Origin: Hyphomicrobiales bacterium
GTDB lineage: Bacteria > Pseudomonadota > Alphaproteobacteria > Rhizobiales > Rhizobiaceae
Assembly: GCA_900468625.1 (NCBI GenBank)
Contig: UBUL01000033.1
Location: 1 to 32,920, forward strand
Length of the DNA: 32,920 nucleotides
Reading direction: 5' to 3'
A program made the translations under genes and the position numbers. The notes below the pieces were generated by a model. That model ran no database searches, was not told the DNA's origin, and saw only the letters and a list, made by a program, of their open reading frames with translations. Each line of letters opens with the position of its first letter. The stretch's first letter is position 1. Positions 24,981-32,789 of this stretch are shown here, piece by piece.

Positions 24981-26069
24981 CTATTTGCGATAGGAATGGC
25001 CAGCGGCGTCGAAGAGATGCAGCTTCTGCCGGTCGGCAGCAAAGCGCATCTTCTGACCGCGATGAATGTCCGCAATGCCGGGGATCTTGACAATGATCGG
25101 TTCGCCATCGACCAGGCCTTCGAGATAGAGCTGCGTCACTTCGCCGAGCGCCTCGACGATCGAGACCTCGCCTTCAAAAAGATAGTCTTCGCCCGTCGCG
25201 ATACGCAGATCTTCTGGGCGCACGCCGAAGCTCGCCGTCTTACCCTTCTCGGAAGCCTCCGTCGGCATGTCGAGCGTTACCGACTTGCCGCCGGTCAGCG
25301 TTACGGTCGTCGTCGCACCGGTCTCGGTGACCGTCGCCGGAATGATGTTCATGGCCGGCGAGCCAATGAATTTTGCGACGAAGAGATTGGCCGGGCGCTC
25401 GTAGAGTTCGAGGGGAGCGCCGACCTGCTCAACTCGGCCGGCCGACAGCACGACGATACGGTCGGCAAGCGTCATGGCTTCCACCTGGTCGTGGGTGACG
25501 TAGATCATCGTCGTCTCGGGCATGGAGTCGCTGAGTTTGGCGATCTCGATGCGGGTCGCGACGCGCAACGCGGCATCGAGGTTCGAGAGCGGCTCGTCGA
25601 ACAGGAAGACCTTCGGGTTGCGGCAGATGGCGCGGCCGATGGCGACGCGCTGGCGCTGACCGCCCGAAAGCGCCTTCGGCAGGCGTTCCAGATATTGCGT
25701 GAGCTGGAGGCTCGCTGCCGCCGAACGCACGCGACGGTCGATCTCCTGCTTGCTTTCGCCTGCAATGCGCATACCGAAGGCCATATTGTCGTAAACGGTC
25801 ATATGCGGATAGAGGGCATAGGACTGGAAGACCATGGCGATGCCGCGCCGCGACGGCGGCACCTCGTTCACCTTCTGACCGGCGATCATCATATCCCCGG
25901 CCGTGATGCTTTCCAGCCCGGCAATCATCCTGAGCAAGGTGGACTTGCCGCAGCCGGAGGGGCCGACGAAAACGATGAATTCGCCCTCGTTGATCTCCAG
26001 ATCGATACCGTGCAGCACATGCACGCTGCCATAGGATTTCTTGATATCCTTCAGAACAAGTCCCGTCAT
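24981..26069 (-). CDS. aglK: Alpha-glucoside ABC transporter ATP-binding protein AglK
   Basis: Cytoplasmic ATPase of about 362 residues of the MalK/UgpC type that energises the AglFG permease. Walker A GPSGCGKS (36-43), Q-loop in FQSYALYPHM, LSGGQ (134-138), Walker B FLFDEP (155-160), H193, and a C-terminal TOBE region (GVRPEDLRIA, VEALGEVTQLYLEG) are all visible. I start it at ATG 26069 (MTGLVLKDIKKSYG, with GGGAG upstream) rather than the longer frame. It is the last gene of aglEFGAK, 22 bp after aglA. MalK-type ATPases can serve several sugar importers, so it may not be exclusive. Confidence 0.95.
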   Translation of the reverse strand: MTGLVLKDIKKSYGSVHVLHGIDLEINEGEFIVFVGPSGCGKSTLLRMIAGLESITAGDMMIAGQKVNEVPPSRRGIAMVFQSYALYPHMTVYDNMAFGMRIAGESKQEIDRRVRSAAASLQLTQYLERLPKALSGGQRQRVAIGRAICRNPKVFLFDEPLSNLDAALRVATRIEIAKLSDSMPETTMIYVTHDQVEAMTLADRIVVLSAGRVEQVGAPLELYERPANLFVAKFIGSPAMNIIPATVTETGATTTVTLTGGKSVTLDMPTEASEKGKTASFGVRPEDLRIATGEDYLFEGEVSIVEALGEVTQLYLEGLVDGEPIIVKIPGIADIHRGQKMRFAADRQKLHLFDAAGHSYRK

Positions 26070-26091
26070 TATGCTCCCTCCTCCCAAAGGC

Positions 26092-27744
26092 TCAGGCAAG
26101 ACGCGCGAAATAAGCGCCCCAGGCCGGAATATCGATCTTGTTGCCGTAGTTGTTGCTGGTAAAGCCGTGTCCCGTCAATGCCTGCCAATTACCTTCAGGC
26201 AGGATTGCCATGACTTCGACGGGGCTCATGTTGAAGGCGCACAGAATGATTTCGCCGGCATAAATGCGGGTATAGATCAGCACGTCGCCCTGCGGTTCCG
26301 AGAAGGCGATCTCCCCCTTGGCGAAGGCTGGATGCTGCTTGCGGAAGGCGAGGAAGCGGCGGTATTGCTCGAGCACCGAATTTTCATCACCCTGCTGCAC
26401 GCTGACGGCACGCAGGATGTGTTCGACCGGCACCGGCAGCCAAGGCTTCACGGTCGAAAAGCCACCCTGCGCCACCTGGCTGTCCCAGACCATGGGCGTG
26501 CGGCAGCCATCGCGGCCCTTGAACTCCGGCCAGAACTGGATGCCGTAAGGATCCTGCAAATCCTGATAGGCAAGATCGGCTTCCGTCAGTGCAAGCTCCT
26601 CGCCCTGATAGAGGCAGACGGAACCGCGCAGCGTCAGCAGCAGCGCCGCATAGAGTTTGGCGAAGGCATCGCGGTCGGCAACCAGATTGCCCCAGCGGCT
26701 GACATGGCGCACGACGTCATGGTTGGAGAAGGCCCAGCAGGCCCAGCCTTCCGGAGCTGCCGCATCGAAGTCATTCATGACCTCCTCGACGCGATCCGGC
26801 GAAAGAGCATCCGGTGACAGGAATTCGAAGGCGTAGCACATGTGCATCTTGTCGCCGCCGGAGGTATATTCGCCGACGATTTCGAGACCGCGCTGGCTGT
26901 CGCCGACTTCGCCGACGGCGGCAATGGCCGGATATTCCTCCAGAACGGCACGGAAGCGCTTTAGGAACTCCAGGTTTTCCGGCCGGTTCTTGTCGTAGAG
27001 ATGCTCCTGAAAGTTATAGGGATTGACGGCCGGTGCTGTGGACGCGTTGCGACGCGAAGGTTCCAGCGCCGGGTTGTCGCGCAATTCCTTATCGTGGAAA
27101 TAGAAATTGATGGTATCGAGACGGAAGCCGTCCACGCCACGGTCGAGCCAGAAGCGCACGACGTCGAGCAGGCGGTCCTGCACCTCCGGATTGTGCAGGT
27201 TCATATCCGGCTGCGAGGTAAGGAAGTTGTGCAGGTAATATTGCATGCGGGTCGGATCCCAGGCCCAAGCCGAGCCGCCGAAGATCGACAGCCAGTTGTT
27301 GGGCGGCGTGCCGTCCGGCTTGGCATCGGCCCAAACATACCAATCGGCCTTGGGGTTACCCTTGCTCGAACGGCTTTCGACGAACCAGGGATGGCGGTCG
27401 GAGCTGTGCGACAGCACGAGATCGATCATCACCTTGATGCCGAGGCGGTGGGCTTCCATCACCATCGCGTCGAAATCGGCCATTGAACCGAAGATCGGAT
27501 CGACATCCTCGTAGTTGGAAACGTCGTAGCCGAAATCGCGCATCGGCGAGGTGAAGAAGGGCGAAATCCAGATGGCATCGACGCCGAGCGCTGCCACATG
27601 CGGCAGGCGGACGGCGATGCCCTTGAGGTCGCCAATGCCGTCACCGTTGGAGTCCTGGTAGGAGCGCGGATAGATCTGATAGATCACGGCGCCGCGCCAC
27701 CAGTCCTTGTCAACTTCCTTAGCCGATTGAGGGGCAATGCTCAT
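26092..27744 (-). CDS. aglA: Cytoplasmic alpha-glucosidase AglA (GH13)
   Basis: Glycoside hydrolase family 13 enzyme of 550 residues that cleaves imported alpha-glucosides (sucrose, maltose, trehalose-type) to glucose and another sugar. The N-terminal DWWRGAVIYQIYPRSYQDSNGDGIGDL (14-40) and DLVLSHSSDRHPWF (108-121) are typical. The catalytic nucleophile D210 (GFRLDTINF), acid/base E279 (AVGEVGD) and transition-state stabiliser D343 (FSNHDVV) are all present. There is no signal peptide, so hydrolysis is intracellular, after uptake. It lies 36 bp after aglG and 22 bp before aglK. The exact substrate range within the family cannot be read from the sequence. Confidence 0.95.
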   Translation of the reverse strand: MSIAPQSAKEVDKDWWRGAVIYQIYPRSYQDSNGDGIGDLKGIAVRLPHVAALGVDAIWISPFFTSPMRDFGYDVSNYEDVDPIFGSMADFDAMVMEAHRLGIKVMIDLVLSHSSDRHPWFVESRSSKGNPKADWYVWADAKPDGTPPNNWLSIFGGSAWAWDPTRMQYYLHNFLTSQPDMNLHNPEVQDRLLDVVRFWLDRGVDGFRLDTINFYFHDKELRDNPALEPSRRNASTAPAVNPYNFQEHLYDKNRPENLEFLKRFRAVLEEYPAIAAVGEVGDSQRGLEIVGEYTSGGDKMHMCYAFEFLSPDALSPDRVEEVMNDFDAAAPEGWACWAFSNHDVVRHVSRWGNLVADRDAFAKLYAALLLTLRGSVCLYQGEELALTEADLAYQDLQDPYGIQFWPEFKGRDGCRTPMVWDSQVAQGGFSTVKPWLPVPVEHILRAVSVQQGDENSVLEQYRRFLAFRKQHPAFAKGEIAFSEPQGDVLIYTRIYAGEIILCAFNMSPVEVMAILPEGNWQALTGHGFTSNNYGNKIDIPAWGAYFARLA

Positions 27745-27780
27745 ACTGATTGGGTCCTGTAGTAAGTGCGCGTTTTTGAA

Positions 27781-28935
27781 TCAGCCCCCCTTCACCGACC
27801 CGGCGAGCAGACCGCGCACGAGATAGCGCTGCAGACCGAAGAAGACGAGGAGCGGAATAATAATTGTGACGAAAGCCGATGCCGTCAGGATTTCCCAGTT
27901 GCCGCCGCGCGAGCCGAGCAGCGCGTTGAGGGCCGCCGTGAGCACGAGGTGATCCTTGTCCGTGCCGAGGAAGACCATGGCGATCAGAAGGTCGTTCCAC
28001 ACCCAGAGGAACTGGAAGATCGCAAAGGAGGCCAATGCCGGGAATGACAGCGGCAGGATGATCCTGACGAAGATATCGAAATCGCTGGCGCCATCGACGC
28101 GGGCGGATTCGATGATTTCCTTGGGCAGGCCAGAAATGTAGTTGCGCAGCAGGTAGATGGCGAGCGGCAGCCCGAAGGCCGTATGCGCCATCCAGATGCC
28201 CGGATAGGTCTTCGACGGCACGCCGAAGATCTGGCCGATCTCGTTATAGATGCGCAGGAGCGGAATCAGCGACATCTGCAGCGGCACGACGATCAGGCCG
28301 ACCACCAGCGCGATCAGGATCGCACGGCCGGGAAACTCCATCCAGGCAAGCGCATAGGCCGCAAAGGCGGCGATCAGGATCGGAATGACGGTCGCCGGGA
28401 TCGTCACCGTCAGCGAATTGATGAAGGACTGGCCTATACCTTCGCCGCCGAGAACCGTGCGGTAGTTGTCGAATGTAAATTGCGGCGGCGTGGCGACGGT
28501 GAGGTAAACGCGCTTGGCGCGCGCGTCCGCTCCGAACGGACCGCTCTTCTGATAGCGGTAGCTGCCATCGGCGTTGATCGTCAGCGTCTCGCCGTTCTCC
28601 AGCGCTGCCGGCGCGCCGGCCTTGTAGGCGGCCGGCTCCTGCACACGCAGGCCGAAGGACTGAATCTTGCCGCCGCCTTCCACGGCGAGCGTGCCCGATA
28701 TCACGAAATTTGCGCCCTCTGGCTTGGCCTTGTCCGGCCCGTCGAGGCGGGCGGCCGTCGTACGCGAGGAGCCGGCAAATGCCGTCCACCAGCCGGAAGC
28801 GACGATCTGATCCCTTTCGCGCAGCGCGGTCACGAAAATGCCGAGCGTCGGCAGCAGCCAGAGGAAGACGATGAGCAGCACCGCGGCATGAACGAAGATG
28901 CGGGCGGGACCGATGCGACCGAGATTTCCCATCAT
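27781..28935 (-). CDS. aglG: Alpha-glucoside ABC transporter permease AglG with extracytoplasmic insertion
   Basis: Inner-membrane permease of 384 residues, of the MalG type. The first membrane segment (about 17-37) is followed by an insertion of about 100 residues (about 50-150) rich in beta-type sequence (GANFVISGTLAVEGGG, ENGETLTINADGSYRYQ). The usual MalG core resumes at FTFDNYRTVL. The EAA loop is present (EIIESARVDGASDFDIFVRI, 273-292). Typical MalG homologues are about 280 residues, so this domain, expected on the periplasmic side, is the main oddity. I believe it is usual for AglG-type permeases. The ATG at 28935 (or 28932) begins 1 bp after the aglF stop. Confidence 0.93.
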   Translation of the reverse strand: MMGNLGRIGPARIFVHAAVLLIVFLWLLPTLGIFVTALRERDQIVASGWWTAFAGSSRTTAARLDGPDKAKPEGANFVISGTLAVEGGGKIQSFGLRVQEPAAYKAGAPAALENGETLTINADGSYRYQKSGPFGADARAKRVYLTVATPPQFTFDNYRTVLGGEGIGQSFINSLTVTIPATVIPILIAAFAAYALAWMEFPGRAILIALVVGLIVVPLQMSLIPLLRIYNEIGQIFGVPSKTYPGIWMAHTAFGLPLAIYLLRNYISGLPKEIIESARVDGASDFDIFVRIILPLSFPALASFAIFQFLWVWNDLLIAMVFLGTDKDHLVLTAALNALLGSRGGNWEILTASAFVTIIIPLLVFFGLQRYLVRGLLAGSVKGG

Positions 28936-28936
28936 G

Positions 28937-29953
28937 TCAGCGCCCCTTCATTTCAGCGTTTGCACGGCGGATGTTCCAGATCATGATCGGCGTGACCGCA
29001 ATCATGATGACGAGCGCGATGACGGCGCTTCGGCCGCTGTCGCCGCCGCCGCGGAACATCCAGTTGAACATCAGGTTGGCGAGCACCATCGTATTCCACT
29101 GGCCATTGGTCATGGTCAGCACGATGTCGAAAACCTTGAGGACGAGGATGGTGATGGTCGTCCAGACCGTGGCGATCGTGCCCCAGACCTGCGGCACCAT
29201 GATCTTCCAGAAGATCTGCCAGCCATTGGCGCCGTCGATAACGGCAGCTTCGATGGTTTCCTCCGGAATCCCGCGCAGCGCGGCAGAAAGGATGACCATG
29301 GCGAAGCCGGTCTGAATCCAGATGAGCATGACCATCAGGAAGAAGTTGTTCCAGAAGGGAATGGTGATCCAGACCTCCGGCGTGCCGCCGAAAAGCTGAA
29401 CGACGGCGTTGAGCAGACCGATCTGCACGTCGGTGCCGCCGCGATATTCGTAGATGAACTTCCAGATGACGGAGGCGCCGACGAAGGAGATCGCCATCGG
29501 CATAAAGATGACAGCCTTGGCGATGTTGCCCCACCAGATGCGGTCGGTCATGACGGCGATGACGAGGCCGAAGAAGGTGCAGGCAGCCGGCACGACGGCA
29601 AGCCAGAGAATGTTGTTGAAGATCGACTGGCGGAATTCGGTGTCGTTGAGCGCCCAGACATAGTTGGCGCCGCCGACGAACTTGTTACCGTCGGGTCCAT
29701 AGAAGGACAGGATGAACGTCGCCACCACCGGATAGACGAGATAGACAACGAGCAGGAACAGCGCCGGCCCGAGGAACAGCCAGGGCCGGATGAGACCGCG
29801 ACGGCGAAGGTTGACGGCGGCCCGATGGACGTCGTCGCCCTCCCGCGCCGGGAAAATCAAGTCCAAAAGCTTGTTTGAAAACCAGAAATAAGCGGCGCAA
29901 ATGGCAACGCCGAATATCATGGCGCCAATCGCTGATACGATCTGCGAAAACAT
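28937..29953 (-). CDS. aglF: Alpha-glucoside ABC transporter permease AglF
   Basis: Inner-membrane permease of 338 residues, of the MalF type. An extra N-terminal membrane segment (about 8-27) and basic cytoplasmic stretch (VNLRRRGLIR) precede the usual six-helix core beginning RPWLFLGPALFLLVVYLVYPV. The EAA loop is EETIEAAVIDGANGWQIFWKI (231-251). It forms the membrane channel with AglG. Its stop is 1 bp before the aglG start, so translation is probably coupled. A 124-bp gap with a hairpin separates it from aglE. Confidence 0.94.
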   Translation of the reverse strand: MFSQIVSAIGAMIFGVAICAAYFWFSNKLLDLIFPAREGDDVHRAAVNLRRRGLIRPWLFLGPALFLLVVYLVYPVVATFILSFYGPDGNKFVGGANYVWALNDTEFRQSIFNNILWLAVVPAACTFFGLVIAVMTDRIWWGNIAKAVIFMPMAISFVGASVIWKFIYEYRGGTDVQIGLLNAVVQLFGGTPEVWITIPFWNNFFLMVMLIWIQTGFAMVILSAALRGIPEETIEAAVIDGANGWQIFWKIMVPQVWGTIATVWTTITILVLKVFDIVLTMTNGQWNTMVLANLMFNWMFRGGGDSGRSAVIALVIMIAVTPIMIWNIRRANAEMKGR

Positions 29954-30037
29954 CCATTCTCTCCCCGAATTTGCCTGCTGGAAGCCACCCGTTCGGCATC
30001 GGCCGCGCAGGAAAGCGGGCCGTCATATGCTGAATGG

Positions 30038-30061
30038 CGCCGCCGGCATTTGCCGGCGGCG
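30038..30061 (-). terminator. Intercistronic stem-loop between aglE and aglF
   Basis: A perfect 10-bp GC stem (30038-30047 with 30052-30061, 4-base loop) begins 16 bases after the aglE stop. It has no T-run, so it probably protects the aglE message or causes partial termination, which would favour binding-protein production over permease. Confidence 0.55.
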
Positions 30062-30077
30062 ATGGGACTATGATGTC

Positions 30078-31439
30078 TTACTTGATGGCGTCCCAGGACT
30101 TCTGGATGCTGTCGGCAACATCCTGTGCGGACTTGCCGCCGACAAAATCCACCATGCCGGTCCAGAACGAGCCTGCACCGATCTTGCCCGGCATCAGGTC
30201 TGAACCGTCGAAGCGGAACGTGGTGGCGGTGGTCAGGATCTCACCTTCCTTGCGCAGCGTATCGTTGGCGTAGGCGGCGGTGTTGACGGCCTTGTAAGGC
30301 GTCAGGAAGCCCGATTGCGCCATCCAGACTTCCTGGGCGATCGGCGTCTGCAGGAACTGGATGAAGGCACGGGCAGCCTTGGAGTCCTTGGTGATGGCAG
30401 CAAGCGTACCGGCACCTTCCACCGGCTTGCCGAGTTCAGGATGCGAGGCGAAAGGCGGGAAGTAGAAGAAGTCCGCATCCTGGCCGAGCTTGGTGCCTTC
30501 CGGGAAGAAGGACGGAATGAAGGATGCCTGCTTGTGCATGTAGCACTTCGGCGGAACCGTGAAGAGGCCCTTTGGACTGTCGCGGAAGTCGGTCGAGGCA
30601 ACCGCTGCGACGCCGCCAGCGACATATTTCGGATTCTTCGCAAACTTGCCGAATTCCTCGATCGCCGCGACGACCTTCGGATCATTGAACTTCAGCGAGT
30701 TGTCGACCCAATGATCGTAATCCTGCGGCGTATTCAGGCGCAGCATCAGGTCTTCGACCCAGTCGGTTGCCGGCCAGCCGGTCGCGCCGCCAGAACCCAA
30801 ACCGATGCACCAGGGCGTGCCACCATCCTTGACGATCTGGTCCGAAAGCTTGACCAGATCTTCCATCGTTGTGGGAACCTTGTAGCCGGCTTCTTCGAAA
30901 TTCTCGGGCACGTACCAGACCAGCGACTTCAGGTCGGCCTTGTATGGGAAGGCATAGAAGGCATCCTTGCCGTCCTTGCCCTTGTAGGTGCCGTAGCCGA
31001 TCCAGCTTTCGCCGGCGCCATAGTTCGTCTTGACCCAGCCGGCAAGATCATCGCCGAGCGGCGTCAGATAGCCCTTGCTGGCGAGGTTGGCGAGCAAGCC
31101 CGGCTGCGGAAGGATTGCGACATTCGGCGGCGAACCGGCCTGCGTGTCGATGACGATCTGCTGCTCGTAGTTTTCCGAGGACGAATATTTGGCGTTCACC
31201 CCGGTCGCTTCGGTGAAATAGTTCAGGACGCTGGTGAAGAGCGCCTCGTCCTCGCCGCGCCACGGACCGAAGATGGTCAGCGTCTCGCCCTTCAGGTCGG
31301 CATGCGCGGCCTTGAAGTCGTCGTAGCTCTTCCAGTTGAATTTGGAGTCCTGACCAGGCTGGAACTTCAGATCGGCCGCCATCGCCGTGCCGGCCACCAA
31401 AGCGGCGGCGGCAACGGTCATCAAGAACATCTTTTTCAT
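30078..31439 (-). CDS. aglE: Periplasmic alpha-glucoside-binding protein AglE
   Basis: Extracytoplasmic sugar-binding protein of 453 residues with a clear signal peptide (MKKMFLMTVAAAALVAGTAMA, cleavage near residue 21). The mature part shows the family-1 solute-binding pattern (LKGETLTIFGPWRGEDEALF, YFTEATGVNAKY, YAFPYKADLKSLVWYVPENFEEAGY, and W-rich substrate-pocket stretches such as GLGSGGATGWPATDW). It delivers alpha-glucosides to AglFG. The frame is open to 31535, but the ATG at 31439 has a strong GGGAGGA site and starts the signal peptide. It is the first gene of aglEFGAK, and the upstream region carries LacI-type operators. Confidence 0.95.
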   Translation of the reverse strand: MKKMFLMTVAAAALVAGTAMAADLKFQPGQDSKFNWKSYDDFKAAHADLKGETLTIFGPWRGEDEALFTSVLNYFTEATGVNAKYSSSENYEQQIVIDTQAGSPPNVAILPQPGLLANLASKGYLTPLGDDLAGWVKTNYGAGESWIGYGTYKGKDGKDAFYAFPYKADLKSLVWYVPENFEEAGYKVPTTMEDLVKLSDQIVKDGGTPWCIGLGSGGATGWPATDWVEDLMLRLNTPQDYDHWVDNSLKFNDPKVVAAIEEFGKFAKNPKYVAGGVAAVASTDFRDSPKGLFTVPPKCYMHKQASFIPSFFPEGTKLGQDADFFYFPPFASHPELGKPVEGAGTLAAITKDSKAARAFIQFLQTPIAQEVWMAQSGFLTPYKAVNTAAYANDTLRKEGEILTTATTFRFDGSDLMPGKIGAGSFWTGMVDFVGGKSAQDVADSIQKSWDAIK

Positions 31440-31505
31440 GCGTTGTCCTCCCAAATAACGAAAGCCATGAGCCCAACACCATCCCGTGCTGTACGCTCCA
31501 TTCCT

Positions 31506-31517
31506 CAAAGCGCTTTG
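31506..31517. promoter_or_regulatory. LacI-family operator O1, proximal to aglE
   Basis: The 12-bp perfect palindrome CAAAGCGCTTTG, 67-78 bp upstream of the aglE start. Its CG-centred AAAGCGCTTT core is the class of site bound by LacI/GalR proteins, and the divergent aglR encodes one. It lies just downstream of the likely aglE promoter. Confidence 0.75.
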
Positions 31518-31550
31518 GCTACTCCTGTCATCCATTGAGAGCGGGATAAA

Positions 31551-31562
31551 GTCAAGCGCTTT
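31551..31562 (-). promoter_or_regulatory. Operator O2 overlapping a CTTGAC -35 element of aglE
   Basis: AAGCGCTT (31554-31561) is a shorter copy of the same palindrome. On the minus strand it runs straight into CTTGAC (31556-31551), the alphaproteobacterial -35 consensus, so a regulator bound here would block polymerase at the aglE promoter. The -10 about 17 bp on is poor. Confidence 0.6.
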
Positions 31563-31635
31563 TCAGATTTCCGCCAATATTCACAGCATTTCTCGCACTG
31601 CAGCATAGAATGCGGCCGAATACCTTGCTAATTAT

Positions 31636-31664
31636 CTTGTCACTCGCATGTCTCCTGCTACATA
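31636..31664 (+). promoter_or_regulatory. Candidate aglR promoter
   Basis: CTTGTC (31636-31641), a 17-bp spacer and TACATA (31659-31664) match the alphaproteobacterial sigma-70-type pattern. Operator O3 begins 5 bp downstream, over the predicted transcription start. Confidence 0.6.
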
Positions 31665-31668
31665 ATTG

Positions 31669-31678
31669 AAAGCGCTTT
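31669..31678. promoter_or_regulatory. LacI-family operator O3 at the aglR promoter
   Basis: AAAGCGCTTT, identical in core to O1, placed immediately after the -10 of the aglR promoter and about 72 bp before its start codon. The position predicts autorepression by AglR. Confidence 0.7.
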
Positions 31679-31749
31679 GGAAGTCTGGAGGCTTTTCGGG
31701 AGGTTGTCTCGGCATCTTGGCGGCATGCAGTTGGAGGAGCTGGAACACC

Positions 31750-32781
31750 GTGAACCTGAAACAGCTATCGCAAATGCTGGGGCTGTCGCAGACGACAGTC
31801 AGCCGGGCATTGAACGGATATCCCGAGGTCAATCACGAGACCCGCGAGCGCGTTCTCAAAGCGGTTCGGGAAACCGGCTATCGGCCCAACAAGGCGGCCC
31901 AAAGGCTTGCGACCGGCAAGGCCGGTTCGATCGGGCTTGTCATGCCGACTTCGCCCGGCAACTCTTCGGACGTGCATTTCAGCGAATTCCTGACGGGGCT
32001 CGGAGAGGAGGCCCTGCGACATGACTTCCATTTCGTGCTGACGCCCGCCGACCCGAACGACGAAGTCGGCGCGTTGCGGCGGCTGGCCGCCAGCGGCAAT
32101 GTCGATGCCCTCTTCGTCAACTATATGCGCGGGCACGATCCACGGCTCGACATGCTGAAAACGCTCTCCATGCCGTTCCTCGTGCATGGACGCTCGATCG
32201 GCTCCGAGCCCGACTACCCTTTCCTCGACATCGATAACGAAGCCGCCTTCTACGATGCCACGAAACTGCTGCTGCAGCTGGGGCATCGGCGCTTCGCTCT
32301 CCTGAACGGCCCGATCTATCTCGATTTCGCCATCCGCCGAAAGAAGGGCGTGGATGCGGCCCTTGCCGAGCGTGGCCTGGCGCTCGACGAAGCGTGCGTC
32401 AGCCATACGGCGATGACGGACGAACAAGGCCTGTTCACCATGGAACGCATCCTGCAAATGGAGAGGGAGAGGCGCCCAACCGCAGTGCTATGCTCCAGCA
32501 CCGTGCTGGCGCTCGGCGCCGTTCGTGCCATCAACCAGGCAAAGCTGAGGCTTGGCGAGGACATCTCGATGATCGCCCATGACGACGTGCTGACCTTGCT
32601 CAAGCCGGAAAACTTCACCGTGCCGCTGACGACCACCCGCTCGTCGCTGCGGGCGGCGGGCGTGCGCATCGCCGAACGGCTGATCGGCGAAATCAAGCAT
32701 ACCGATACGTTCCCCGCGCAGGAATTGTGGAAGGCGGAGCTGATCGTCCGCGCCTCGACCGGCGTTGCGCCGGCCGATTGA
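31750..32781 (+). CDS. aglR: LacI-family transcriptional regulator AglR
   Basis: DNA-binding repressor of 343 residues. The LacI-type helix-turn-helix is at the very N-terminus (NLKQLSQMLGLSQTTVSRALNG, 2-23), followed by the hinge region (TGYRPNKAAQRLATG) and a sugar-binding periplasmic-fold core starting GSIGLVMPTS, with FVNYMRGHDPR, LLQLGHRRFALLNG and ISMIAHDDVLTLL typical of the family. The frame opens at a TTG (31666), but the HTH and a GGAGGAG site fix the start at the GTG at 31750. It is divergent from aglEFGAK with matching operators at both promoters, so it most likely represses the operon until an alpha-glucoside or derivative binds. Confidence 0.93.
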   Translation: MNLKQLSQMLGLSQTTVSRALNGYPEVNHETRERVLKAVRETGYRPNKAAQRLATGKAGSIGLVMPTSPGNSSDVHFSEFLTGLGEEALRHDFHFVLTPADPNDEVGALRRLAASGNVDALFVNYMRGHDPRLDMLKTLSMPFLVHGRSIGSEPDYPFLDIDNEAAFYDATKLLLQLGHRRFALLNGPIYLDFAIRRKKGVDAALAERGLALDEACVSHTAMTDEQGLFTMERILQMERERRPTAVLCSSTVLALGAVRAINQAKLRLGEDISMIAHDDVLTLLKPENFTVPLTTTRSSLRAAGVRIAERLIGEIKHTDTFPAQELWKAELIVRASTGVAPAD

Positions 32782-32789
32782 TCGCGATT

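Noticed and set aside
31666..31749. Longer aglR starting at the TTG at 31666
   Set aside because: The extension overlaps operator O3 and lies before the HTH, which in LacI proteins is at the extreme N-terminus. The GTG at 31750 has a strong ribosome site.
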